DNA from: UBA4660 sp034408895 | Lineage (GTDB): Bacteria; Bacteroidota; Bacteroidia; Flavobacteriales_D; Sanyastnellaceae | DNA length: 64,000 nt | Direction: 5' to 3' | NCBI GenBank assembly: GCA_034408895.1 | Contig: JAWXCI010000019.1 | Span: 23,244-87,243, forward strand | Shown here: in pieces, positions 7,580-15,809 of the stretch | How positions within the stretch are numbered: the first letter of the stretch is position 1 | How the letters are laid out: every line of letters starts with the position of its first letter | Translations under genes and position numbers: made by a program | The notes under the pieces: model-generated | What the model was told of the DNA's origin: nothing | What the model saw: only the letters and a program-made list of their open reading frames with translations | Database searches by the model: none

Positions 7580-8919
7580 TTCTTTTCAAGATTTGGTTCC
7601 GCGATGGTTTGTTCCCATTTCAGTTTTCCTTTTGCATCGAAAACTTCCATCTTCAACACACGTTCTTTTCTCTTTCCACTGAAACTGAGAATGGAGAAAT
7701 TTCTTTCCGCCACAATAGTTCCATCCACACGAAGTGTGTTTTCTTCCTTCGAGATATCGAAAAAACTGCTGGTGAGGGGAGAAACGGTGAGGTCGTAAAT
7801 CGCAATGCCGGAGTCAAGCGTGAGTTTGGAAAACTCAGTGCAATGCCTGTCGCCTGTAAGGAACACCACACCGGTGATATTATTCTGGCCAATGAGATCA
7901 ATTATTTTTTGGCGTTCAATTCCCCAGTTGGCGTAATTCTCATACTTCGCGGAACTGTTGAGGAATTGCCCGCCCATGGCTACCATCTTGAAAGGGGCTT
8001 TGCTGAATTTCAGGGCAGCAATGAGCCATGTAATTTGTTCATCACCCAAAATGGTAGGCTCCGTTCCTTTTATGTTCCAATCCGTGCGGTGTGAACGATT
8101 GTCGAGCAGGAAAAAATCCACATCGCCCCAGGTGAATTGGGAGGAGTTGTCTTGCAGCCCATCGGCACCGGAACCGTTGTTGGCCCAAAACAAATCGAAC
8201 ACCTCCAAGGCTTCCAGCTTATGCGAAAAACTTCCGTTGGAATCATTCGGTCCGAAATCATGATCATCCCAAATGGCATAATGAGGACAGGAGGAAAGCA
8301 GCGGCTTTAGTTCTGCAACAGAACGCGAATGTGTGTAGCGGTGAATCATACCGCTTCTTGAATTCCAATCCACTTCGCGGAAATAAACATTGTCGCCACC
8401 CCAAAGCATGAGGTCGGGATTCATTGCATTGATGGAAGAAAAAATCTCGTAGCCGCCACCATATCCATCACCGGGGCGGTCGTATAGTGGTTCGTTCACA
8501 AATACGCAACTGCCGAATGCGATTTTAAAATCGGGTGGTTCCGTGCGGTATTGCCAGAGTGGTTGTGTGCTGAATTCTTTTTCGCCTTCGAATCCAAGAT
8601 ATCCTCCCACATTAACTACATACTGGTAAGTGGTTCCGGGTTCAAGACCACTAAGCACAAACTCCACCGTGTTGCCATTGGCTTCAGTCGCATCCACATA
8701 TTTCTTTATGATAATATTTTCAGAACCCTTTGGCCAAAATTTAATGTGGCAGGTAACCGAAGTGCTGGATTGAATCCAGATGGATGCCTCGCGCATTTCG
8801 GCATAGCCCAACATGGGGCCGCTTAACAGTTTCGGCCTGTCTTGCGGCAGATTTGCTTGCGAATGAAGGCAAGTGTGGCCTATGAAAAGAGAAAAGAAAA
8901 ACAGGAAATGTTTCATCAC
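7576..8919 (-). CDS. PhoD-like alkaline phosphatase/phosphodiesterase
   Basis: A 447-residue exported metallo-phosphoesterase. It has a signal peptide (residues about 3-20), an N-terminal fibronectin-like domain with LSGLEPGTTYQYVVNVGG, then the PhoD core: IAFGSCVF, LMLWGGDNVYFRE, YAIWDDHDFGPNDSNG, and the late metal ligands VVFLTGDRHCTEFS. PhoD enzymes use Fe/Ca to release phosphate from diesters and monoesters in the periplasm. It is the first gene of a two-gene unit with the NTF2-like lipoprotein. A candidate promoter lies at 8937-8966. Confidence 0.92.
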   Translation of the reverse strand: MMKHFLFFFSLFIGHTCLHSQANLPQDRPKLLSGPMLGYAEMREASIWIQSSTSVTCHIKFWPKGSENIIIKKYVDATEANGNTVEFVLSGLEPGTTYQYVVNVGGYLGFEGEKEFSTQPLWQYRTEPPDFKIAFGSCVFVNEPLYDRPGDGYGGGYEIFSSINAMNPDLMLWGGDNVYFREVDWNSRSGMIHRYTHSRSVAELKPLLSSCPHYAIWDDHDFGPNDSNGSFSHKLEALEVFDLFWANNGSGADGLQDNSSQFTWGDVDFFLLDNRSHRTDWNIKGTEPTILGDEQITWLIAALKFSKAPFKMVAMGGQFLNSSAKYENYANWGIERQKIIDLIGQNNITGVVFLTGDRHCTEFSKLTLDSGIAIYDLTVSPLTSSFFDISKEENTLRVDGTIVAERNFSILSFSGKRKERVLKMEVFDAKGKLKWEQTIAEPNLEKK

Positions 8920-8936
8920 GAATTTTTTTTTAGCGG

Positions 8937-8966
8937 CAAGAGTATTACAAGCCAGAGATCAACAAA
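8937..8966 (-). promoter_or_regulatory. Candidate Bacteroidota promoter for the PhoD operon
   Basis: On the minus strand, TTTG (8963-8966) is followed 18 bases later by TACTCTTG (8937-8944), one mismatch from the TAnnTTTG minus-7 consensus. It lies 18 bases before the PhoD start codon, giving a short leader. Confidence 0.4.
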
Positions 8967-9039
8967 AATGAAAGGAGTTCAACGTGGTTTGAATGTGAAA
9001 CCATGTTGAACTCCATGCACGAATCGGATTATGATTGAT

Positions 9040-9456
9040 TCAGGAATTGACGAGCGCCTTATCGTGAAGAAACTCTTTGAGAGGTTCCCAATAGGCCTTC
9101 TTCCATCCTTCAGTAAGCCAACCACAGGCTTCTTCCGGAACGCCAATGTGGTTGAGATTAAGGCGTGTGCCGTGTTCTGTTTTTTCAAGATCAATAAACA
9201 CGGTGGAGAAAAATCCTTCGGGAAAATCTTTGTGCGACCAAGCTTGTACTATGCGCTTATCGGTTTCAGTAAAAAGAGTGTATCCGAAGTTCTGGTTGGC
9301 GCAGGTGCGAAAAACTCCGCCTTCCCTGTTATCAATCCTGGCATCCATGGCGGTAAAGCAGGAGTGGAGTTTTTCATCCATTAGCGCTTGAAATACATCA
9401 GAGGGGGAAGCTTCCAGTTCCACTACCTGAAAAATGTTGTCTGTTTTAAGTTTCAT
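9040..9456 (-). CDS. SRPBCC domain protein, AHSA1-like
   Basis: A 138-residue protein of the AHSA1 (Activator of Hsp90 ATPase 1-like) branch of the SRPBCC superfamily. The first strand-helix is ELEASPSDVFQALMDEKLH; the mid-domain has GVFRTCANQNFGYTLF and IVQAWSHKDFPEGFFSTV, and LTEGWKKAYWEPLKEFL forms the long C-terminal helix. In bacteria these small proteins are thought to bind hydrophobic ligands, and their physiological role is mostly unknown. It sits alone between the PhoD operon and the helicase gene. Confidence 0.85.
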   Translation of the reverse strand: MKLKTDNIFQVVELEASPSDVFQALMDEKLHSCFTAMDARIDNREGGVFRTCANQNFGYTLFTETDKRIVQAWSHKDFPEGFFSTVFIDLEKTEHGTRLNLNHIGVPEEACGWLTEGWKKAYWEPLKEFLHDKALVNS

Positions 9457-9606
9457 TAGATATTTTCTTTGATGTTATTGAGGTTTCAAAAAAATAAGGT
9501 GCTCAAAGAAGATGTGAATTTACTCCTTCACAAGGCCGCCCGACCGTTGTTGATAAGTTCCAGTTTCGTTGGATTGTATTTCTCCAATGCTTCTGGCTCA
9601 AAAAAA

Positions 9607-11124
9607 TCAGGTGTAATGAGTGCGCAGCATTTGGCGGAGTTTGCGCGTGTAGTCTTCGCGCATCCAGGTCAGGTAGCTGTCCGTGCTCTTGGCAATGCAG
9701 TAGCTGTAATGTTTGATGCGGCTCTTGATGTCCGGCTCCAGCAGTTTCATAAGATCCATGGCTTCGTAAACATCTTTCGAGTTTTCCGATATGATGCGGA
9801 GATGTTGTTTTTGCGATTCATCGAGCACGTCCTTGGTTTTGCCACCGGAGCGCATTATGCGTGTATATTCATCAGACACATCAAAGAATACGCTTTTTGA
9901 TTTTGAGAAACGAATCCGCACATCGGGACTCATTTCGTACTTCATTTCGCGCTCCAGTTGTTCATCGCTCATTATGGTTTCGATGTACGAGTTGGGGTGG
10001 CGGAAAATGTCTTTCCAATCTATGTGAGTTTCCCACAGTCCGAACCTGCGGGCGTTGTTTCCAATGTCAAGCACCTTAAAAGTATTCTTACCGGGAATAA
10101 CACGCGAGCCACGGCCTATCATTTGGTGATAGAGTGTAAGTGATTTGGTGGCGCGGTTCAGTATCACGGTTTCCACCGTGGGTTCATCGAACCCGGTGGT
10201 AAGGATGGATACCGAGGTGAGTATAGCACCTTTCTTTTTGCTGAACCAGTCCAGGATGTCTCTCCGTTCCTGTTCGGTGTGGGTGTTGTCGAGGTGGCGC
10301 ACTTCATAGCCCGCGGTTTCAAACAGCGAATAAACTTGTTTGCTGGTGTTGATACCGTTATTGAAGATGAGTGTCTTGGTGCCTTTGGCCACCTGCTCGT
10401 ACGCATAGAGCAATTTCTCCTGCATGAAAAAATTGCCGTAGAGTTTCTCCGATGAACTAACCGTGTAGTCGCCATTGATGCCCACCTTCAGGGAGTGGAG
10501 GCTTACATCATAACTATAGGTGGTGGCTTTGGATAGAAATCCTTTTTCTATGAGGCTCGAAATGCTTTCGCCTATAATCAGGTCCTGGTAATTTTCGTGC
10601 AGTGGCAGGCGAACGTTGGAGCTAAGGGGTGTGGCGGTAACGCCCAAAATGATATTGGCCTCGAACCACTTGAACAATTTGCGGAAGCTGTTGTAGTGCG
10701 CTTCGTCCACTATCACCAGACCTATTCCAGCCAGTTCGAATTTATCTTCGCGAAGGCGGTTGTTCAGGGTTTCCACCATAGCCACAAAGCACATGTACTT
10801 TTCCTGGTCGGGCAGGTCTTTGACTTTGGAAACAATGATTTTATTTTTCACGCCCACCTCAGTGAGCATGCGCGATGTCTGCCCCAGCAGCTCAATGCGG
10901 TGAGTGAGGATGAGTGCCTTCTTACCGGTTTTTGCGATATAGCGCCTGGCTATTTCGGAAAAGATTACCGTTTTGCCACCACCCGTGGGCAGTTGGAAAC
11001 AAAGGTTGTAGCGTTCGGGGGTTTTGCGGATGCGTTCGAATATCTTGTCTATGGCATCCACCTGATAATCATAAAGTTTTTTTCCTTCTTTGATTTCTAG
11101 TAATTCCAGGGGTTCAATTGTCAT
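9607..11124 (-). CDS. DEAD/DEAH-box superfamily 2 helicase (RadD/SSL2-like)
   Basis: A 505-residue SF2 ATPase. The Q-like motif LYDYQVDAIDKIF (residues 18-30) precedes Walker A LPTGGGKT (45-52), motif Ia LILTHRIELL, motif II VDEAH (139-143), motif III GVTATP, and in the second RecA domain ILTTGFDEPTVETVILNR and motif VI QMIGRGSRVIPG. The architecture is close to the ResIII/SSL2 group that includes RadD/YejH DNA-repair helicases; no nuclease or methylase is fused or adjacent, so a restriction role is not supported. The C-terminal 100 residues are helical. A perfect minus-7 box (TATCTTTG) lies at 11151-11158. Confidence 0.9.
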   Translation of the reverse strand: MTIEPLELLEIKEGKKLYDYQVDAIDKIFERIRKTPERYNLCFQLPTGGGKTVIFSEIARRYIAKTGKKALILTHRIELLGQTSRMLTEVGVKNKIIVSKVKDLPDQEKYMCFVAMVETLNNRLREDKFELAGIGLVIVDEAHYNSFRKLFKWFEANIILGVTATPLSSNVRLPLHENYQDLIIGESISSLIEKGFLSKATTYSYDVSLHSLKVGINGDYTVSSSEKLYGNFFMQEKLLYAYEQVAKGTKTLIFNNGINTSKQVYSLFETAGYEVRHLDNTHTEQERRDILDWFSKKKGAILTSVSILTTGFDEPTVETVILNRATKSLTLYHQMIGRGSRVIPGKNTFKVLDIGNNARRFGLWETHIDWKDIFRHPNSYIETIMSDEQLEREMKYEMSPDVRIRFSKSKSVFFDVSDEYTRIMRSGGKTKDVLDESQKQHLRIISENSKDVYEAMDLMKLLEPDIKSRIKHYSYCIAKSTDSYLTWMREDYTRKLRQMLRTHYT

Positions 11125-11150
11125 TCTTCAGTGCAGATAAAAAAAGCGGG

Positions 11151-11158
11151 CAAAGATA
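11151..11158 (-). promoter_or_regulatory. Minus-7 box TATCTTTG upstream of the helicase gene
   Basis: A perfect match to the Bacteroidota TAnnTTTG minus-7 element on the minus strand, 26 bases before the helicase ATG. No good TTTG minus-33 box is present at the expected distance. Confidence 0.5.
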
Positions 11159-11579
11159 GGGTTGTTTGGAAGGAGGGGGGAGGTGGAGTTTTAAACAGGG
11201 CATTTGATCAATCGGCAAAGGCCAATAAGCAAGGGACGCAAGGCAAAGGGCAATACGGAAGAAAGGTTGGCTGGAAGTTGAAGAGGGAAAGACAGAAGCT
11301 GAAACGCAAACACGAAACAGCGAAACTCAAACGACAGGAGTTGATCTACCAGGGCCAGTAGCTTATAATCAAATGCCAAAGGTTGAGGCGAAAAAACCGA
11401 CTACTTGATTTTTAGTAAAATACTCAATATCGGATGATGATATAGAAGCGAGGAGAAGAATAGGTCGTTCAACAATCACTTACTCCTCATACAACCTCTT
11501 TAACCGATTTTTCCCCAAAACAGAAAGCGGCCCATCTGGAAGTGATAAATTGCGCACTCATTTAATTCAATCCAAGGCC
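11159..11579. other. Intergenic stretch with degenerate purine-rich mini-repeats
   Basis: About 420 bases without a convincing gene. From 11205 to 11345 it carries low-complexity GGCAAAGG, CAAGG and GAAACNC tracts like the mini-repeats elsewhere in the window (41.8 kb, 44.6 kb, 60.3 kb). A short open frame (11131-11361) is made of this repeat and is not believed. The remainder (11350-11579) shows no clear structure. Confidence 0.5.
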
Positions 11580-12026
11580 ATGAAAACAAAACATTTCACT
11601 TTCATCTTAGTTGCAATTTGTGTAATCACTTTGACATCGTGCGATCCCAAAATCAAGGGCTGTATGAATGAAAATGCTGAGAATTACAATGCCGATGCGA
11701 ACCAAGATGATGGAAATTGCCTCTTTGAAGGCCGCTATATTATTTGGTTCGGTGCAGTGGAGAGCTACGAGCTTGCCGACAATGAAGTGGAAGAACTCAA
11801 CTATTTTGTAGATGGCCAGTACCTGGAAACCACTGGTGCCTACAGTTATTTATACGAAGTACCATCTTGTGCAGATGAACTTCCCGTTTTTTTTTCAAGA
11901 GAACTGAACAGTGAAAATGACACCGAAGAGTTTACCTATCTGGTCACCGATCAGGATGACAATGCGCTCTACTCAGGCACCGGTACTTTCGAAGTTGATA
12001 AGTGCAAAAAAATTGAATTGGAATAA
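11580..12026 (+). CDS. Lipoprotein with TSP3-like Asx-rich motif
   Basis: A 148-residue lipoprotein. The signal ends in a lipobox ITLTSC with the lipidated cysteine at residue 21. The next segment, GCMNENAENYNADANQDDG with a closing Cys, is the short Cys-bounded Asn/Asp-rich motif common in exported Bacteroidota proteins and resembling thrombospondin type 3 calcium-binding repeats. The rest is a beta-rich domain (residues about 50-148) with no recognised family. The ATG at 11580 gives a normal signal peptide, so I prefer it to one ten codons upstream. A decayed relative of the motif is found at 25.06-25.22 kb. Exported and membrane-anchored; function unknown. Confidence 0.75.
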   Translation: MKTKHFTFILVAICVITLTSCDPKIKGCMNENAENYNADANQDDGNCLFEGRYIIWFGAVESYELADNEVEELNYFVDGQYLETTGAYSYLYEVPSCADELPVFFSRELNSENDTEEFTYLVTDQDDNALYSGTGTFEVDKCKKIELE

Positions 12027-12068
12027 AAATTAAGTGTTGGCTTCTTGGCCTTCTGAAAAGTTTTGCAC

Positions 12069-12103
12069 AAAAAAAACGGCCCCGCATCGCTGCAAAGCCG
12101 TTT
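12069..12103 (-). terminator. Rho-independent terminator after the ribbon-family gene
   Basis: On the minus strand AAACGGC pairs with GCCGTTT and is followed directly by a run of Ts. It lies 33 bases past the stop of the gene at 12136-13575. Confidence 0.7.
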
Positions 12104-12135
12104 AGAAAGCAAGTTCGTTTTTTTATTGCCTTTTG

Positions 12136-13575
12136 CTATTTCTTCTTCATTGCCTCGCCAAGCAAAAATTCAATGCGTTCTTCTTCTTCGCGAGCCAGTT
12201 CGGCATCCACCAGTATCCGACCCGAGTGTTCATCTACCATCACTTTTTTGCGGGATGCCACATCCATTTGCTTTTGTGGCGGAATGGTGATAAACGAACC
12301 TGCCGATGCCTCGCGCTCTATGGGCACCACCGCCAGTCCATTGCGGGAACTAGCGCGGATACGCTGATAGGCCTGGAGCAACCGCAGCTCTATAAGGCTT
12401 TGAGCCTCGGCTGATTTTGCCACCAAGAATTTTTCTTCCTTTTCGGTTTCTTTTATAATGGCATCGAGTTCTGTTTTCTTCACCTTGAGATCGCCTTTGC
12501 GGTCTTTCATTTTGGAGTTGGAACCTTCCAGGGCTTCAGCTTTTTGCACCTTGCTCACTGCATAGTCCTTTATCTTTTTATCGTGCAACTGGATTTCCAA
12601 TTCCTGAAATTCGATCTCTTTGGAAAGTGATTCGAACTCACGATTGTTGCGCACTTTGTTCTGTTGCTCTTTGTTTTTCTTGATAAGATTTTCGGCATCT
12701 TTAATAGCCAACTTCTTGCCTGCGGTATCCTTTTCCAGCGTTTGCGTTTCTTTTTCGAGGTTGCCAATGCGGGTTTCCAGTTGTGCAATTTCATCTTCCA
12801 GGTCTTGCACTTCCAGCGGCAGTTCGCCACGCACCGATCGCATTTTGTCAATCCGCGAGTCAATCAGTTGCAGGTCGTAAAGTGCGCGAAGTTTTTGCTC
12901 CACAGTAACCCCTTTTTTCAATTCATCAGTTGTAATAGGAAATCTCATCTTGTCTTTACTTATTGGTTCTTTCTTTATTTCTTCTTTGGCGTCCATTTGG
13001 CGCACATAAATTTTTGGCGCTTCGGCAACTTTCTTTGGAATGTAAGCCGCCTTGGGCCGATCTATCACTACCTCCTCGCCAGGCTTGGCCACGCTGGGGC
13101 GCACAGGCAGGTTGGGAATAAAATCACCGAAGTCCATCTTCGGTTTTTTAGCCATCGGTTTGGGCGGCACTATACCCGCAGGAATTCCTACTTTGGGCAG
13201 CACCTGCACTGGTGGGGCAGCCACCGGCACAGCATCAGGTTTTACTTTTTTTACAGGTTTGTCTTTTACAATCATTGCAGGTTTGGCAAGTGTTTTTTTG
13301 CCGTTATTTTTGGATGAAGAACTTTGTTCCGGTTTTACCGGTTTCGAAATTTTCGCAGGTTTTTTCACAGCACTCTTCGCTGAAGCTTTTGCGGGCTTGG
13401 AAGGTTTGGATTCCTTTGCAGCCTTTGTTGCTGTTTTCTTTTCCGGTGGTGATTTTTTTGCCGGTTTCGAAGATTTTTTTTTGATTTTAGCTGAGGCCGG
13501 TTTCTTCTTTTTTTCAGGCTTCTTCGCCTTGGCCGGTTTGTTCGCAGAACGTGATGCGGAGGGTTTTTTCGCCAT
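12136..13575 (-). CDS. C4-type zinc-ribbon family coiled-coil protein lacking all zinc cysteines
   Basis: A 479-residue protein in three parts. Residues 1-115 are almost pure Lys/Ala/Pro/Ser, histone H1-like and disordered; 116-215 is a Pro-rich linker. Residues 222-400 form a long coiled coil with the LYDLQLIDSRIDKM opening of the bacterial coiled-coil/zinc-ribbon family. The C-terminal domain (residues 405-460) keeps the family frame RNGLAVVPIER, IPPQKQMDVASRKK and GRILV, but the four positions that normally hold zinc-binding cysteines are Ser424, Ser427, Asp448 and Ser451. I see no cysteine in the whole protein. It lies four bases downstream of nif3, the usual neighbour of this family in Bacteroidota. 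The family is thought to act as a scaffold; loss of zinc ligands implies a metal-independent variant. Confidence 0.82.
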   Translation of the reverse strand: MAKKPSASRSANKPAKAKKPEKKKKPASAKIKKKSSKPAKKSPPEKKTATKAAKESKPSKPAKASAKSAVKKPAKISKPVKPEQSSSSKNNGKKTLAKPAMIVKDKPVKKVKPDAVPVAAPPVQVLPKVGIPAGIVPPKPMAKKPKMDFGDFIPNLPVRPSVAKPGEEVVIDRPKAAYIPKKVAEAPKIYVRQMDAKEEIKKEPISKDKMRFPITTDELKKGVTVEQKLRALYDLQLIDSRIDKMRSVRGELPLEVQDLEDEIAQLETRIGNLEKETQTLEKDTAGKKLAIKDAENLIKKNKEQQNKVRNNREFESLSKEIEFQELEIQLHDKKIKDYAVSKVQKAEALEGSNSKMKDRKGDLKVKKTELDAIIKETEKEEKFLVAKSAEAQSLIELRLLQAYQRIRASSRNGLAVVPIEREASAGSFITIPPQKQMDVASRKKVMVDEHSGRILVDAELAREEEERIEFLLGEAMKKK

Positions 13576-13579
13576 GGAT

Positions 13580-14674
13580 TCAGAGATAGAGCACGGGGTT
13601 GGTAACCACCGTAGTTAAACGGGGCGCGAATGTAGGAAAATTAACATCCAACCAAAGGCGCAACAATTCCATAGTAAACTGTTCGCTTTCATAATGGCCG
13701 ATATCGGCAATAACAATGCGATCATCGGCATCGAAAAACTGGTGGTATTTGAAATCGGCAGTCACCAACACATCGGCACCCGCAGCTATGGCCTGTGTCA
13801 GCAGGAAACTTCCCGACCCGCCACAAACCGCAATTCGCTTTACGTGCTGTTTGCAAATTGCGGTGTGTCTTACACAAGAGGTCTTTATGGTTTTTTTAAG
13901 ATGAAGGAGAAAATCTCTTGTCGGCATGTCGTTTTCCAGTTCGCCAACCATACCACTTCCCACATTGCGCTGTGAGTTGGCTAACGGATAAACATCATAA
14001 GCAACTTCCTGGTAGGGGTGCGATGAAATGATGGCTGAAATCACCGATGCGATTTTCCAGTTCTCTACGATTACCTCCACCCTCATTTCTTTTTCTTGAT
14101 GACTCTTGCCAGGTGCTCCCACAAACGGCTGACTGTCCGCATCACCGCGAAACGTTCCCATGCCTTCAAGATTAAAACTGCACTCATCATAATTACCAAT
14201 ACTCCCGGCACCTGCAGCGAACATAGCTGTGCGCAGTTTATCCGCAAACGCGACAGGCACCATCACTGCAATCTTTGAAAGTGTTCCACTTTTTGGGGCA
14301 AGAATAGTAAGGTTTTTCAAACCTATTTTCTCTGCCATTATCTGGTTCACTCCATCCTGCACATTGTCAAGATTTGTGTGGATGGCATAGATAGCCACAT
14401 CGTTTTTTATGGCTTTGATAACTGCACGTTCAATGTAAGTATGCCCTGAAATTTTTTTCAATCCGGAAAAAATAATAGGATGATGTGCAATTACAAGATT
14501 GCAGTCGGTGGCTATCGCCTCATCAATCACCTCCTCGGTGCTGTCGAGGCAAATGATGGCACCGCGAATTTCCATTTCAACATGGCCTAAAAGCAAGCCG
14601 CTGTTGTCATAACTCTCCTGCAGCGCAAGGGGAGCGCGGGCTTCCAGGAAGTTGATAATGTGCTTTAGCTTCAT
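13580..14674 (-). CDS. Nif3-like dinuclear metal protein (YqfO type)
   Basis: A 364-residue member of the NIF3/GTP cyclohydrolase I type 2 family. The conserved metal-site segments are YDNSGLLLGH, VIAHHPIIFSGLKKI, YAIHTNLDN, TADFKYHQFFDA and DIGHYESEQFTMELL. The central insertion (about residues 135-245), with VMVPVAFADKLRTAMF, is the PII-like domain of the longer YqfO form. The family forms toroidal hexamers with two metal ions per subunit; its physiological reaction is not settled. I use the ATG at 14672-14674 (MKLKHIINFLEARAP). It is followed after four bases by the ribbon-family gene, a conserved pairing, and is divergent from lpxK. Confidence 0.92.
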   Translation of the reverse strand: MKLKHIINFLEARAPLALQESYDNSGLLLGHVEMEIRGAIICLDSTEEVIDEAIATDCNLVIAHHPIIFSGLKKISGHTYIERAVIKAIKNDVAIYAIHTNLDNVQDGVNQIMAEKIGLKNLTILAPKSGTLSKIAVMVPVAFADKLRTAMFAAGAGSIGNYDECSFNLEGMGTFRGDADSQPFVGAPGKSHQEKEMRVEVIVENWKIASVISAIISSHPYQEVAYDVYPLANSQRNVGSGMVGELENDMPTRDFLLHLKKTIKTSCVRHTAICKQHVKRIAVCGGSGSFLLTQAIAAGADVLVTADFKYHQFFDADDRIVIADIGHYESEQFTMELLRLWLDVNFPTFAPRLTTVVTNPVLYL

Positions 14675-14680
14675 GTCTTT

Positions 14681-14695
14681 TCTTTGGCCCAAAGA
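14681..14695. promoter_or_regulatory. Symmetric divergent promoter-like palindrome between nif3 and lpxK
   Basis: TCTTTGG-C-CCAAAGA lies in the 27 bases between the two start codons. Read on either strand it gives a TTTCTTTG box (one mismatch from TAnnTTTG) immediately before a start codon, so each gene may be driven by half of the palindrome as a near-leaderless message. Confidence 0.35.
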
Positions 14696-14701
14696 AACAC
14701 C

Positions 14702-15733
14702 ATGACTGCGCTTAGGTATTTGCTCCTGCCCATTTCCATTATCTATAGTTGGGTGGTGTGGCTGCGCAATCGTTTCTTCGATTGGGGAATTTTCAAAAGT
14801 GAAAAAGGAGAAATAAAAACCATAGTCATCGGAAATTTATCCGTGGGCGGAACCGGCAAAACCCCGCACGTGGAATTTATAGTCCGGCATCTTCAGGAGC
14901 AAATAAGCCTTGCCATTCTTTCCCGCGGCTACGGCAGAACCACCAAAGGTTTTGTTTTGGCAGATGGAAATGCAACAGCCGATAAGCTGGGCGATGAGCC
15001 TATGCAGATCCACCATAAATTCCCAACCGTTCCACTTGCAGTTTGCGCCAACAGGCTTGAAGGAATAAAAGAACTGAAAAAACTTTTTCCCCAAACACGT
15101 TTAGTAATTCTTGATGATGCCATCCAGCACCGCAGGTTGCGAGGTGATAAAAACATTTTGCTTACAGATTATTCCAACCCTTACTTCCGAGACCTGATGT
15201 TGCCCACCGGAACCCTGCGCGACAACCGCAGAGAAAATCGCAGGGCGCAAATCATCATGGTGACCAAGTGTCCCCATGATTTGAGCGAATCACAGCGTGA
15301 TGCATTCATCCGGAACATTCACCCTAATAGTCATCAGGAAGTTGTTTTTTCCACCTATAAATATGGCACACCAGTTCAATTCTCCGGTCCGCCTTTATTA
15401 TTGAAGGATGGTGCTGACATCATGGGGTTTTCCGGAATAGCCAACCCTGCATCGTTCCACTCGTTTATATTCAGGCAGTATTCTCTTAAAAGATTCAAAA
15501 TTTACCCTGATCACCACCGCTATTCCAAGCGTGACCTTCGCAACCTGCATAGTGCTTACATTACATTTGCCGCCCTTTTACAGGGACTGGTAACCACGGA
15601 GAAGGATGCGACACGCCTTGGTTCCCTCCTGATGACAAATGAATTTAAACAAGTACCCATGTTTTTTATCCCTGTGGAAGTAAAACTGCTTCACTCTCCC
15701 GAAAATTTCTTCGAATGGTTGACCAAAGAATGA
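14702..15733 (+). CDS. lpxK: Tetraacyldisaccharide 4'-kinase
   Basis: LpxK phosphorylates the 4' position of the lipid A disaccharide precursor at the inner membrane, the sixth step of the Raetz pathway. The 343-residue product has an N-terminal hydrophobic helix (LLLPISIIYSWVVWLRN), then the P-loop GNLSVGGTGKTPHVEF, SRGYGRTTKGF, GDEPMQIHHKFP, the acidic motif LVILDDAIQHRRLRGD and LLPTGTLRDNRREN. The DDAIQHR segment is the usual D-D-GxQHR site with Ala for Gly. The start at 14702 places the membrane helix correctly. Presence of lpxK implies LPS or lipid A in this organism. Confidence 0.95.
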   Translation: MTALRYLLLPISIIYSWVVWLRNRFFDWGIFKSEKGEIKTIVIGNLSVGGTGKTPHVEFIVRHLQEQISLAILSRGYGRTTKGFVLADGNATADKLGDEPMQIHHKFPTVPLAVCANRLEGIKELKKLFPQTRLVILDDAIQHRRLRGDKNILLTDYSNPYFRDLMLPTGTLRDNRRENRRAQIIMVTKCPHDLSESQRDAFIRNIHPNSHQEVVFSTYKYGTPVQFSGPPLLLKDGADIMGFSGIANPASFHSFIFRQYSLKRFKIYPDHHRYSKRDLRNLHSAYITFAALLQGLVTTEKDATRLGSLLMTNEFKQVPMFFIPVEVKLLHSPENFFEWLTKE

Positions 15734-15809
15734 CCGAGCACTATTGTAAAGAATCGTACAACACACTGAGTAAATAATGATGGAATAAAACATTAAGAAC
15801 GACAAGAAA

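Noticed and set aside
9607..11124. Helicase as part of a restriction system
   Set aside because: The SF2 motifs fit RadD/SSL2-like repair helicases; no methylase, specificity subunit or nuclease lies nearby.
11131..11361. 76-residue Lys/Gly-rich frame
   Set aside because: It is made of the degenerate mini-repeats and lacks a promoter, conservation signs or any motif.
12664..13618. Long plus-strand frames opposite the ribbon-family gene
   Set aside because: They are mirror frames of a Lys/Ala-rich repetitive gene, giving Phe-rich nonsense with no start signals.
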